Source: CAZZIQ01 sp964654355 (GTDB lineage: Bacteria; Pseudomonadota; Gammaproteobacteria; GCF-002020875). Taken from it: a DNA stretch of 30,716 nucleotides. The number at the start of each line of letters is the position of its first letter. The stretch's first letter is position 1. The position numbers and the translations under genes are program-made. The notes below the pieces were generated by a model. It was not told the DNA's origin, did no database searches, and saw only the letters and a list, made by a program, of their open reading frames with translations. Positions 15,957 to 23,988 of this stretch are shown one piece after another. Location of the stretch: assembly GCA_964654355.1 (NCBI GenBank), contig CAZZIQ010000012.1, positions 1-30,716 on the forward strand, given 5' to 3'.

Positions 15957-16061
15957 AGCCGAACTGCGGGCGATGCGCACTCTAACGTGGGTGTGTACAG
16001 GCGTGCACGATGGGGCTGGGGACGGCCGAATGCAAGCCGGCAGGCGATTTTCTCCCGTGCC

Positions 16062-16070
16062 TGTGGATAA
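16062..16070 (+). promoter_or_regulatory. Consensus DnaA box upstream of nrdJ
   Basis: TGTGGATAA is the exact reverse complement of the DnaA box TTATCCACA. It lies 310 bases before nrdJa and 106 bases before cbpA, on the shared divergent region. E. coli nrdAB is controlled by DnaA boxes, so a link to replication timing is plausible here. Single 9-base matches can occur by chance. Confidence 0.45.
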
Positions 16071-16089
16071 CCCGTGCGTAACTTGTCGG

Positions 16090-16109
16090 AAACACAAGAT
16101 CTTGTGTTT
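16090..16109. promoter_or_regulatory. NrdR-box-like 20-base palindrome
   Basis: AAACACAAGATCTTGTGTTT is a perfect 20-base palindrome. Its core ACACAAGATCTTGTGT matches the NrdR consensus (acaCwAtATwTwGtgt) at 14 of 16 positions, with the two mismatches at symmetric places. NrdR usually binds two boxes about one and a half to three helical turns apart; I see only one clear box. It fits repression of the nrdJ operon. Confidence 0.55.
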
Positions 16110-16183
16110 TGTTGTTTTTCCTAAAGTGCGCGCATCTTGCTGATTTGGAAAGAAAACAGTCCATCGTTAAAGGCTAAAATACT

Positions 16184-16213
16184 TTGATAAACAAATAGTT
16201 AGACAAATACAAA
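16184..16213 (+). promoter_or_regulatory. Possible sigma-70 promoter of nrdJa
   Basis: TTGATA (16184-16189) and TACAAA (16208-16213) are 18 bases apart, in an AT-rich stretch that could act as an UP-like element. A second candidate, TTGACA (16232-16237) with a weak TACTCT (16254-16259), is possible. The following leader has a hairpin (TTGTGG at 16280-16285 with CCACAA at 16301-16306). No cobalamin-riboswitch B12 box was seen. Confidence 0.3.
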
Positions 16214-16379
16214 AAACTTCTGGGGGATTGCTTGACAGCATTTCTTGAGGCGTTACTCTGTCGAGCTATGCACTACATCTTGTGGTGCGGCGCCGAACCG
16301 CCACAACGTTCACACCAACAACAATAACCATGTGTCATGCCATAACGGTGTGCCAAAAGATTCAAAGGGGAACCGCAGG

Positions 16380-18548
16380 ATGAAATCTGCTCATCTCAAA
16401 CCCGTAAAAACCCAAACCACCGAAGCACATGCGGTGGAGGAGATCCCATTTCAGCCGGCATCCCAAGATATTTGGGATAAGAAGTATCGCCTCAAGGCGA
16501 AGGACGGCACTGCGGTCGATCAGAGCATGGATGACACCTACCGCCGCGTTGCGAAGGCGCTGGCTGAGGTCGAGCCCAAGGATAAGCAAGCCGAGTGGGA
16601 AGCCCGCTTTGTCTGGGCGTTGCAGCACGGTGCGATCCCAGCAGGCCGGATTACCTCGAATGCAGGTGCGTTAGAGCACAAGCCCGCAACCTCCACCATC
16701 AACTGCACGGTGTCGGGTACGGTCAAGGATTCCATGCGTGGCATTCTCGATAAGGTCCAAGAAGCGGGCATGACCTTGAAGGCGGGTTGTGGGATTGGTT
16801 ATGAGTTCTCCACTCTGCGTCCGAAGGGCGCATTTGTGGCGGGTGCCGGTGCGTATACCTCTGGCCCGCTGTCGTTCATGGATATCTACGACAAGATGTG
16901 TTTCACCGTATCTTCGGCCGGTGGCCGTCGCGGTGCACAGATGGCGACCTTTGATGTCGGTCATCCGGATGTCATGGATTTCATTAAGGCGAAGCGTGAA
17001 GACGGGCGTCTGCGTCAGTTCAATCTGTCTTTGTTGATTACCAAAGAGTTCATGGAAGCGGTGCGCAACAATGCGGACTGGAAACTTGCGTTCCCGGTGA
17101 CCGCACAAGAAGCGGACGTGGATGGACTGGACCTCAATAACAGCAGTGAGGTGGTGTGGCGTGATTGGCCGGATAGCAACGGTTATGTCACCAATGATGC
17201 AGGCCAAGTGGCATGCAAGGTGTACAAGACCTTGCGTGCACGCCGCCTGTGGGACCTGATCATGGCCTCTACCTATGACTATGCAGAGCCTGGCTTCATC
17301 CTCATCGACAAGGTCAATGAGATGAATAACAACTGGTTCTGCGAAAACATTCGCGCGACCAATCCTTGTGGCGAACAGCCGTTGCCGCCGTACGGTGCAT
17401 GCCTGCTCGGCTCCGTCAATTTGACGCGTTTCGTACGTGAGCCATTTACCAAGAATGCGCGCTTCGACTGGGATGAATATCGTGAAGTGGTGCGTGTGTT
17501 TACGCGCATGCTCGATAACGTGGTTGAGATCAATGGCCTGCCGTTGGATGAACAGCGCAAGGAAATCGAAGCTAAGCGCCGTCACGGCATGGGCTACTTA
17601 GGTCTTGGCTCGACCATGACCATGCTCGGCATGAAGTATGGCTCTCCTGAATCGCTTGAGTTCACCGAACAGGTGACCAAGGAAATGGCCATCGAGGGTT
17701 GGCAGACCGGTCTGGAGTTGGCGCGCGAGAAGGGCATGGCGCCGGTACTGGATGACGATTTCACAGTGAATCCAGAAATGCTGCGCCTGCGTCCCGAGAT
17801 GCTGAAGGACGGCTGGAAGGTCGGCGATTCGATCAAGGGCCGTGTCTTGCATGCGCGGTATAGCCGTTACATGCAGCAGATCGCGAAGGAAAATCCAGGC
17901 TTGGTCGCATCGATGGAAGAAGAGGGTTGCCGCTTTACCCATCACAGTTCGATTGCGCCAACGGGCACGATTTCTCTGTCTTTGGCGAACAATGCCAGCA
18001 ATGGTATTGAACCGAGTTTCGCGCATCACTATTCGCGTAATGTGATCCGTGAAGGCAAGAAATCAAAAGAGAAGGTGGATGTGTTCTCGTTTGAGTTGTT
18101 GGCGTATCGAGAGCTCGTGAATCCGGATGCGATGCCCTACAGCGAAGACCCAGCGCAAGCGCTACCGGACTATTTCATTTCTTCCGAAGACATTACTCCG
18201 ACCGCACATGTGGATGTGCAGGCTGCCGCACAGAAGTGGATCGATTCTTCTATTTCTAAGACGGTGAATGTGCCGACGGATTTTGACTACGACGCATTCA
18301 AAGACGTGTACCAATACGCCTATGAAAAGGGCCTGAAGGGCTGCACGACCTTCCGTTTCAATCCGGAGGTGTTCCAGGGCGTCTTGGTGAAAGACAAAGA
18401 TCTAGAGAAAACAACCTACCGCTTTACGTTGGAAGACGGCACGGTCGTGGAAGCCAAGGGCAACGAAGAGATTGAGTACGATGGTGAAACCCACACTGCG
18501 GCCAATCTCTACGATGCCTTGAAAGAAGGCTACTACGGCAAGTTCTAA
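16380..18548 (+). CDS. nrdJ: B12-dependent (class II) ribonucleotide reductase, large part NrdJa
   Basis: Makes deoxyribonucleotides from ribonucleotides by an adenosylcobalamin-generated thiyl radical, with or without oxygen. It has 722 residues. The active-site block NPCGE (328-332, with C330 as the radical cysteine) and the redox cysteines C109 (STINCTVSG) and C341 (GACLLGSV) are present, and APTGTISLSLANNASNGIEP is the usual C-terminal signature. I see no N-terminal ATP-cone. ATG 16380 has a weak GCAGG just before it, but the homologous region starts close by; the open frame back to 16245 is not supported. It is the first gene of nrdJa-nrdJb, and corresponds to Pseudomonas NrdJa. Confidence 0.95.
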   Translation: MKSAHLKPVKTQTTEAHAVEEIPFQPASQDIWDKKYRLKAKDGTAVDQSMDDTYRRVAKALAEVEPKDKQAEWEARFVWALQHGAIPAGRITSNAGALEHKPATSTINCTVSGTVKDSMRGILDKVQEAGMTLKAGCGIGYEFSTLRPKGAFVAGAGAYTSGPLSFMDIYDKMCFTVSSAGGRRGAQMATFDVGHPDVMDFIKAKREDGRLRQFNLSLLITKEFMEAVRNNADWKLAFPVTAQEADVDGLDLNNSSEVVWRDWPDSNGYVTNDAGQVACKVYKTLRARRLWDLIMASTYDYAEPGFILIDKVNEMNNNWFCENIRATNPCGEQPLPPYGACLLGSVNLTRFVREPFTKNARFDWDEYREVVRVFTRMLDNVVEINGLPLDEQRKEIEAKRRHGMGYLGLGSTMTMLGMKYGSPESLEFTEQVTKEMAIEGWQTGLELAREKGMAPVLDDDFTVNPEMLRLRPEMLKDGWKVGDSIKGRVLHARYSRYMQQIAKENPGLVASMEEEGCRFTHHSSIAPTGTISLSLANNASNGIEPSFAHHYSRNVIREGKKSKEKVDVFSFELLAYRELVNPDAMPYSEDPAQALPDYFISSEDITPTAHVDVQAAAQKWIDSSISKTVNVPTDFDYDAFKDVYQYAYEKGLKGCTTFRFNPEVFQGVLVKDKDLEKTTYRFTLEDGTVVEAKGNEEIEYDGETHTAANLYDALKEGYYGKF

Positions 18549-18578
18549 GCGTCGGTTGTATTTCTAAGGAGTGATGGG

Positions 18579-19286
18579 ATGAGCATTAAAATCGAAAAAA
18601 AGATTGTCAGTTACAAAGTTAGAGATGACGAAAAAGCCGACGCGCCGAAGGCCGTTCCGGTTGCGGAAGAGGGCTCTAATGTTGTGCGCATGCACGAAAA
18701 GCTCGAGCGTCCGGACATGCTGGTCGGCTCCACCTACAAGGTGAAGACGCCGCTGTCGGAGCATGCGCTGTATGTGACGGTCAACGATGTGGTCCTGAAT
18801 GCGGGTACCGAGCATGAGCATCGTCGCCCGTTTGAAGTGTTCATTAACTCGAAGAACATGGACCACTTCCAGTGGATTGTTGCCCTGACCCGCATCCTGT
18901 CTGCGGTGTTCCGTAAAGGCGGCGACATCACCTTCCTTGTTGAAGAAATGCACTCCGTGTTTGACCCGCGTGGTGGCTACTTCAAGAAAGGCGGCAAGTT
19001 CATGCCGTCACTGGTGGCCGAAATTGGTGACGTGATCGAGTGCCACCTGCGTGGGATTGGCATGCTCGATGACTGCGGCATGGATGACCACCAAAAGGCC
19101 TTTATTGCGAAGAAGAAGGCTGAGTATGAAGGCAAGGCCGCGCCAGCCGCAGATGCAGGATCGGAAGGCAGTGCTGGTGATTTTCCAGAAAATGCCCAGC
19201 TCTGCGCTAAGTGCAGCACCAAGGCCGTGATCAAGATGGATGGCTGCCTGACGTGCCTTAACTGCGGCGATAGCAAATGTGGCTAA
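18579..19286 (+). CDS. Class II ribonucleotide reductase, C-terminal part NrdJb
   Basis: A 235-residue protein 30 bases after nrdJa. It corresponds to the C-terminal section (TSCPD-like) of unsplit class II enzymes, separated as in Pseudomonas NrdJb, and is needed with NrdJa for activity there. Six cysteines lie in the last 27 residues (CAKC, CLTC, LNC, KCG), suitable for a zinc-ribbon and for the redox pair that re-reduces the active site. The start ATG 18579 has AAGGAG seven bases upstream. Operon with nrdJa is clear from spacing. Confidence 0.93.
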   Translation: MSIKIEKKIVSYKVRDDEKADAPKAVPVAEEGSNVVRMHEKLERPDMLVGSTYKVKTPLSEHALYVTVNDVVLNAGTEHEHRRPFEVFINSKNMDHFQWIVALTRILSAVFRKGGDITFLVEEMHSVFDPRGGYFKKGGKFMPSLVAEIGDVIECHLRGIGMLDDCGMDDHQKAFIAKKKAEYEGKAAPAADAGSEGSAGDFPENAQLCAKCSTKAVIKMDGCLTCLNCGDSKCG

Positions 19287-19361
19287 CGAGTTTGAGTGAA
19301 TAGATGATGTGTTTCCCTCACGCGCGTTCCAGAGGGATGCGCATCTACTAGGAGAGTGCCG

Positions 19362-19556
19362 ATGGTGCTGCTTTATAACCAGTTGCGTGGGATCGGAATG
19401 GATCATGAAACAGCTTGGTTTTACGTGCGGCACCTCTACGCGGGGAATGGGATTTGGAGGGAATCCACTCCCGAGCTGGTGCAGACTTATCCGCATCGGC
19501 CAGTGGTACTAAAGCGGAGTAATCGTTGTGGTCAGCGTGCTGAGCGCGTGCTGTAA
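19362..19556 (+). CDS. Unrecognised 64-residue protein downstream of nrdJb
   Basis: A small open frame, MVLLYNQLRGIGMDHETAWF at the start, on the same strand 75 bases after nrdJb. AGGAG (19350-19354) is well placed for ATG 19362; a GTG two codons upstream is an alternative. The N-terminal half (WFYVRHLYAGNGIW) is rich in aromatics, the C-terminal half is basic (RSNRCGQRAERVL). No signal peptide or membrane segment is apparent. I recognise no family. It could be a genuine gene, a leader peptide or a chance frame. The opposite strand is also open over part of this region. Confidence 0.5.
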   Translation: MVLLYNQLRGIGMDHETAWFYVRHLYAGNGIWRESTPELVQTYPHRPVVLKRSNRCGQRAERVL

Positions 19557-19692
19557 CGATTAGATACAGATTTTACAGAGTGCGTGCGATGCCATGGATG
19601 GGATGGCACGTTGTTGAGCACTCCTCCAGCACTCCGACCCGTGCGGCTAGGATGGCTAAGCGGGCGGTTTTTTGATTTCAGGAGTACAGCAC

Positions 19693-20364
19693 ATGTTAGG
19701 TTCTAAGGTTTTTTCAGGAATTGCGGCGGGCGCCTTGTTGCTGGCCTCTATGGGCAGCGTTGGTGCGCAGTATGCGCCGCAAGGTCCATATGCGCCGGGT
19801 GGTTATGCACCGGGTTATGGTTTGGCATATCAGCCTGCACGTGAAGCCACACCGGATGAACTGCTTGAGCAGGGCATTGAGCGCACGATGGATTTCATGC
19901 GTCAGTCGGGCGGTGCCGACTTAGGTGAGATCCTTAATTTCATTGATCGTGAGATCGCGGTTTATTTTGACTTCAACTACATGGCGCGTTTGGCCGCAGG
20001 CCCGCTGGTGCGTGAAGTAAGTGATGAGCAGCTGGGTTTGGTAACGCAGCGTTTGCGTGAAATGTTTTTGTCTGCCCTGGCACAGCAGCTTGCAAGCTAT
20101 GCCTTTACCCACCATAAGGTCACGTTCTATCCAGCAATTCGTGATTCGCGGAGTAATGATGTGACCGTCACAGCGCGTATTACTCATCCACGTGGTTACC
20201 CGGTAAAGGTGACCTTCCGCTTCCATGCGACGCCAAATGGTTGGCGTGTATACGATGTGGCTGCGAATAACAGCAGTGCTGTAATGTTTTATCGCCGCCA
20301 GATTGCCATGATCGCGCAGCGCTATGGTAAGGATGCCCTCTTTAAGGGCGAAGCCTGTTGTTAA
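19693..20364 (+). CDS. MlaC/Ttg2D-type phospholipid-binding periplasmic protein
   Basis: A 223-residue protein of the Tol-Tol-Ttg2/MlaC family, which shuttles phospholipids in outer-membrane lipid asymmetry. A signal peptide ends near GAQ; the mature domain has the typical ending (VRIRF-like HATPNGWRVYDV...SAVMFYRRQ). There is an extra Tyr/Pro/Gly-rich segment with three YAPxG-type units after the signal peptide (19771-19819) and a C-terminal CysCys. No mlaA/B/D/E/F neighbours, so an orphan. AGGAG precedes ATG 19693. Confidence 0.85.
   Translation: MLGSKVFSGIAAGALLLASMGSVGAQYAPQGPYAPGGYAPGYGLAYQPAREATPDELLEQGIERTMDFMRQSGGADLGEILNFIDREIAVYFDFNYMARLAAGPLVREVSDEQLGLVTQRLREMFLSALAQQLASYAFTHHKVTFYPAIRDSRSNDVTVTARITHPRGYPVKVTFRFHATPNGWRVYDVAANNSSAVMFYRRQIAMIAQRYGKDALFKGEACC
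19771..19819 (+). repeat. Short tandem TATGCGCCG-like repeats in mlaC
   Basis: Three imperfect copies of a tatgcgccg-type unit encode the YAPQGPYAPGGYAPGYG segment right after the signal peptide. Such low-complexity repeats can expand or contract by slippage. Confidence 0.6.
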
Positions 20365-20378
20365 TCAGCATTCTGTGA

Positions 20379-20419
20379 GCGCAACAAAAAACCGGGCATT
20401 GCCCGGTTTTTTGTTGCGC
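20379..20419. terminator. Perfect bidirectional terminator between mlaC and pyrE
   Basis: A 19-base-pair perfect stem (arms 20379-20397 and 20401-20419) with an ATT loop. Each arm joins an A-rich run to a GC-rich section, so it can terminate both the plus-strand mlaC and the minus-strand pyrE transcripts. Confidence 0.93.
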
Positions 20420-20430
20420 GTCCGTTTTGT

Positions 20431-21072
20431 TCAAACGCCATATTCGCTGCGATAGGCTTGGATGCGAGCGAGATCCTCACTGCGCGCTGGATCGGCGCCG
20501 AGAAAATCAATCAGGTCGCCTAGGGTCGCGATCCGTACCACCGGGACCTTGAACTGTTGCTCCACTTCTTGAATCGCAGATTGGGTGCCTTGGCCGCGTT
20601 CCTGGCGGTCGAGGGAGATCGCAACGCCTGCGAGCGCTGCACCAGCGCCCTGAATGATGTCGACGGCTTCGCGGATGGCGGTGCCTGCGGTGATGACGTC
20701 ATCAATGACCAGAACGCGGCCTTGCAATGGCGCGCCCACGGTATTGCCGCCCTCGCCATGCTCTTTGGCTTCCTTGCGATTGAATGCCCAAGGACGATCC
20801 ATGCCGTACTCCTCGGCGAGATAGGCGGCTGTTACCGCGACCAAAGGAATGCCCTTGTAGGCGGGTCCGAACAGCAAGTCGAACTCAATGCCACTTTCGG
20901 CGATGGCGCGCGCGTAATGGCGTCCGAGCTGAGCAATCCGTTGTCCGGTATTGAACAGTCCTGCGTTAAAGAAATAGGGGCTCTTGCGGCCAGATTTGAG
21001 GGTGAATTCACCAAAGCGTAAAACGCCGGCTTCGAGGGCAAAGTCAATGAATTCGCGGGTACGTGCGGACAT
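20431..21072 (-). CDS. pyrE: Orotate phosphoribosyltransferase
   Basis: Transfers orotate to PRPP to make OMP in pyrimidine synthesis. The 213-residue protein has KSGRKSPYFFNAGLF at the start, the PRPP loop VLVIDDVITAGTA, and KEHGEGG, the flexible catalytic loop. ATG 21072 (MSARTREF) fits the family; the open frame upstream to 21135 does not. It is divergent from the exonuclease III-type gene, as pyrE is from crc in Pseudomonas. Confidence 0.97.
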   Translation of the reverse strand: MSARTREFIDFALEAGVLRFGEFTLKSGRKSPYFFNAGLFNTGQRIAQLGRHYARAIAESGIEFDLLFGPAYKGIPLVAVTAAYLAEEYGMDRPWAFNRKEAKEHGEGGNTVGAPLQGRVLVIDDVITAGTAIREAVDIIQGAGAALAGVAISLDRQERGQGTQSAIQEVEQQFKVPVVRIATLGDLIDFLGADPARSEDLARIQAYRSEYGV

Positions 21073-21197
21073 CAGCAGGTCTCGGTTGGAGTGAATGGGG
21101 CTGCGGGGATGGGATTCACCGCGTTGGCCGGGCATGATACCGGGTTTGAATGCGACGGTCGTAGCCGATTGCGTGCAGGCGAGTCTGAGGAGTGTGG

Positions 21198-21971
21198 GTG
21201 AAAATCATTTCGGTCAATGTGAATGGGATTCGTGCGTCTGCCAACAAGGGCCTGATTGCATGGTTGGAGAGTGAGCAGGCCGATGTGGTCTGCATCCAAG
21301 AAACCAAGGCCCAAGTCGACCAGCTCGATCCCGCAGTGCATGTGCCGCAGGGTTATCATGCCGCCTTTTGTGACGCGGAGCGTAAGGGTTACAGCGGCAC
21401 GGCGGTGTTTAGTAAACGTAAACCTGATGCCGTTGTGAATACGCTGGGCATGCCCGAGTTTGATGCGGAAGGGCGCTATCTAGAAGCCCGTTTTGGCGAT
21501 GTGCGGGTCGCATCGCTCTATCTTCCTTCAGGCTCTTCTGGGCCTGAACGCCAGGCTAGCAAAGATCGTTTCTTAGCGCAGTTTCCTGCGCATCTACACA
21601 AGTTGCGGCATAAAAAAGGCGAGGTGATTTTGTGTGGTGACTGGAACATCGCACATAAAGAAATCGATCTGAAGAACTGGAAATCCAATCAGAAGAACTC
21701 GGGCTTTTTGCCACATGAGCGTGCGTGGATGGATCAGTTGGTGGGTGAGTGGGGTTGGGTGGACGCCTTCCGTCAACTTTGTCCGGATCCTGATCAATAC
21801 ACCTGGTGGTCTAATCGCGGTCAGGCATGGGCAAAGAATGTTGGGTGGAGGATTGATTATCAGATTGTCACGCCAGGTCTCGCGACCAAGGTTTCGCGAG
21901 CGTCCATTTATAAGGAGGAGCGGTTTTCAGACCATGCGCCCCTGATTGTTGAATACGAGGGGATATTGTGA
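21198..21971 (+). CDS. Exonuclease III-family protein at the pyrE-crc locus
   Basis: A 257-residue EEP-fold protein. Start MKIISVNVNGIRA; the GTG at 21198 is favoured because GAGGAG lies just upstream. The metal and catalytic residues are present: QETK (E35), GDWNIAH (D148, N150) and SDHAP (D245, H246), so an active apurinic endonuclease/3'-5' exonuclease is expected. Its sequence and its place beside pyrE match Crc, the Pseudomonas carbon-catabolite-repression protein, whose copies of these residues are degraded (QDTR, GSLYVAH, SQHAP from memory). Name xthA or crc is therefore uncertain. Its stop overlaps the next GTG start. Confidence 0.92.
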   Translation: MKIISVNVNGIRASANKGLIAWLESEQADVVCIQETKAQVDQLDPAVHVPQGYHAAFCDAERKGYSGTAVFSKRKPDAVVNTLGMPEFDAEGRYLEARFGDVRVASLYLPSGSSGPERQASKDRFLAQFPAHLHKLRHKKGEVILCGDWNIAHKEIDLKNWKSNQKNSGFLPHERAWMDQLVGEWGWVDAFRQLCPDPDQYTWWSNRGQAWAKNVGWRIDYQIVTPGLATKVSRASIYKEERFSDHAPLIVEYEGIL

Positions 21972-23293
21972 AGTCATGGCGTGAAGCGTTTCGGGTCTAT
22001 CAGGACCCACAAGTCCTTGCGATGTTGTTTTTAGGTTTTGCGGCGGGATTACCCATCTTGCTCGTGTTTGGCACATTGTCTGCATGGCTGAATAGCGAAG
22101 GTATTGATAAGACAACGATTGGTTTCGTGAGCTGGGTTGCCTTGGCATATGGGCTCAAGTTTATTTGGTCGCCATTGGTGGACCGGCTTCGTTTGCCGCT
22201 TCTGACCGGTTGGTTGGGACAGCGGCGGAGTTGGATGTTGCTGGCGCAAGTAGGGATCATTTCCGGTTTGTTATTGATGTCGCAAAGCGATCCACAGCAG
22301 GGTCTAAGCTGGCTCGTGGCTTTTGCTGTCTTGACGGCATTTTCATCGGCGACTCAGGACATCACGATTGATGCGTGGCGCATCGAAGCCGTTGAGGAGG
22401 AAAAGCAGGGAGCGATGGCGGCAACGTATCAGTTGGGTTATCGCATTGGCATGATCATTGCCGGAAGCATGGCCTTTGTGATCGCGGACTTCATTTCTTG
22501 GCCAATTGCTTATCTTGTGATGGCCGGCTTCATGTTGATTGGGGTGTTCAGCACATTACGGATCAAGGAGCCAGATCATACCGGCGCTCATGCAGAGTGG
22601 GAGAAAGAAGATCTGGTGGTGCGATTGATGGCGAAGAATACACATTTGCCGTATCGAATCCGCCGTATGCAAGCATGGTTTGTTGGGGCGGTGGTTTGTC
22701 CCTTTACCGACTTCTTCCGTCGTTTTGGCTGGCACGCGCTCTTGATTCTGGCATTCATTGCTGTGTTTCGGATTAGCGACATTACGCTGGGAGTGATGGC
22801 CTATCCGTTCTATCAAGACATGGGATACAGCGGTTCTGAGATTGGCTTGGTGAGTGGCTTTGTTGGCAAGTTTGTCACCATTGGTGGCGCACTCGTGGGC
22901 GGTGTTTTAGTGGTTCGATACGGAGTAATGCGCATGCTCATGGTCGGCGCATGGATTGTGATTGCGACAAATCTATTGTTTGCATGGTTGGCAACGCAGC
23001 AACCTTTGCTGGTCTGGCTGATGTTGGTGATCGGTGCGGATAATCTTGCTGGTGGAATGGCGGGCACTGTCTTTATTGCGTACCTTTCGAGCTTAACCAA
23101 CCGGCTCTATACGGCCACGCAGTATGCATTGTTCAGTTCGATGATGTTATTGCTGCCTAAGTTTGTCGGTGGTTTTTCTGGAGTTGTGGTCGATGCCGTT
23201 GGGTACAGCTGGTTCTTTATTTATGCAGCCACTTTGGGGCTTCCAGCGGTGATCTTGATTGCGTTACTGATGCGAACGGAGCGTTTGCGTTGA
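21968..23293 (+). CDS. ampG: AmpG-like MFS permease
   Basis: A 441-residue integral membrane protein of the major facilitator superfamily; about 12 membrane segments are seen. The beginning (SWREAFRVYQDPQVLAMLFLGFAAGLPILL) and the SATQDITIDAWRIE region are typical of AmpG, which imports anhydromuropeptides for cell-wall recycling and for AmpC induction. GTG 21968 is the only plausible start; GAGGGGATATT precedes it and the xthA-like TGA overlaps it (gTGA). No ampC/ampR nearby. Translationally coupled to its neighbours. Confidence 0.88.
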   Translation: MKSWREAFRVYQDPQVLAMLFLGFAAGLPILLVFGTLSAWLNSEGIDKTTIGFVSWVALAYGLKFIWSPLVDRLRLPLLTGWLGQRRSWMLLAQVGIISGLLLMSQSDPQQGLSWLVAFAVLTAFSSATQDITIDAWRIEAVEEEKQGAMAATYQLGYRIGMIIAGSMAFVIADFISWPIAYLVMAGFMLIGVFSTLRIKEPDHTGAHAEWEKEDLVVRLMAKNTHLPYRIRRMQAWFVGAVVCPFTDFFRRFGWHALLILAFIAVFRISDITLGVMAYPFYQDMGYSGSEIGLVSGFVGKFVTIGGALVGGVLVVRYGVMRMLMVGAWIVIATNLLFAWLATQQPLLVWLMLVIGADNLAGGMAGTVFIAYLSSLTNRLYTATQYALFSSMMLLLPKFVGGFSGVVVDAVGYSWFFIYAATLGLPAVILIALLMRTERLR

Positions 23294-23976
23294 TCCAGGA
23301 GCTCTCGCTACTTTCGGCGTTTCTCGTTGGGTTTTTGGGTGCTGTGCACTGTGCAGGGATGTGTGGTGGTGTCGTGACCGCGTTGAGTTTTTCTACGGCG
23401 CCTTCGTCGGCCCAGCAGATGCGTGGTTTTCTGCTGGCCTACAACCTCGGGCGGATTTCCAGTTATGCGCTGGCGGGCGCGCTGGCGGGCGGCGTTGGCT
23501 GGCTACTCTTGCGCAGCCAATCGTTCTTGCCGGTTGCTGAGATGTTGCAAGGTTTGGCTGTGTTGTTGCTGTTGGCGATGGGGCTTTGGCTTTCCGATCT
23601 GTGGCGTGGATTACGTTATCTTGAGGCGCTCGGTGCGCGCTTGTGGCGCCGGCTTGAACCTTTGGCGCGACCTTGGCTGCCGTTACGAAGTCTGCCTAAG
23701 GCCTATATGGCTGGTTTATTGTGGGGCTGGTTGCCTTGTGGTTTGGTCTATAGCGTGTTGGTGTGGTCACTCAGTAGCGGCTCGCCGCAACAAGGCGCAA
23801 GCCTGATGTTGGCGTTTGGGCTGGGCACTTTGCCTAATCTCTTGTTGTTGGGCTGGCTTGCGCAGCGTTTGCAAGGACGCCTGCGTATGGGACTGCAGAA
23901 TGCTTGGGTTCGGCGTATGGCGGGCGCTTTGGTGTTTGCGCTAGGTCTGTATCAGGCCTGGCTGTATTGGGGTTAA
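23290..23976 (+). CDS. TauE/SafE or DsbD_2-type membrane protein
   Basis: A 228-residue protein with about six membrane helices. The N-terminal motif HCAGMCGG (20-27) and PCGLVYS near the middle are conserved in the sulfite-exporter TauE/SafE / DsbD_2 families, some of which handle metal or thiols for respiratory enzyme assembly. The conserved cysteines are consistent with that, but substrate is unknown. TTG 23290 is the only start that keeps the motif; it overlaps the ampG TGA (TTGA). Confidence 0.78.
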   Translation: MIQELSLLSAFLVGFLGAVHCAGMCGGVVTALSFSTAPSSAQQMRGFLLAYNLGRISSYALAGALAGGVGWLLLRSQSFLPVAEMLQGLAVLLLLAMGLWLSDLWRGLRYLEALGARLWRRLEPLARPWLPLRSLPKAYMAGLLWGWLPCGLVYSVLVWSLSSGSPQQGASLMLAFGLGTLPNLLLLGWLAQRLQGRLRMGLQNAWVRRMAGALVFALGLYQAWLYWG

Positions 23977-23988
23977 GGAAAGGGATCA

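Noticed and set aside
16245..16379. In-frame extension of nrdJa to 16245
   Set aside because: Low-complexity sequence with no family similarity; covers a likely promoter/leader. ATG 16380 is preferred.
16110..16379. Cobalamin riboswitch before nrdJa
   Set aside because: No B12 box or the conserved multi-stem core could be found; only a simple hairpin at 16280-16306.
19008..19496. Minus-strand open frame over the nrdJb end and the small ORF
   Set aside because: Mostly antisense to nrdJb; no ribosome site or motif seen.
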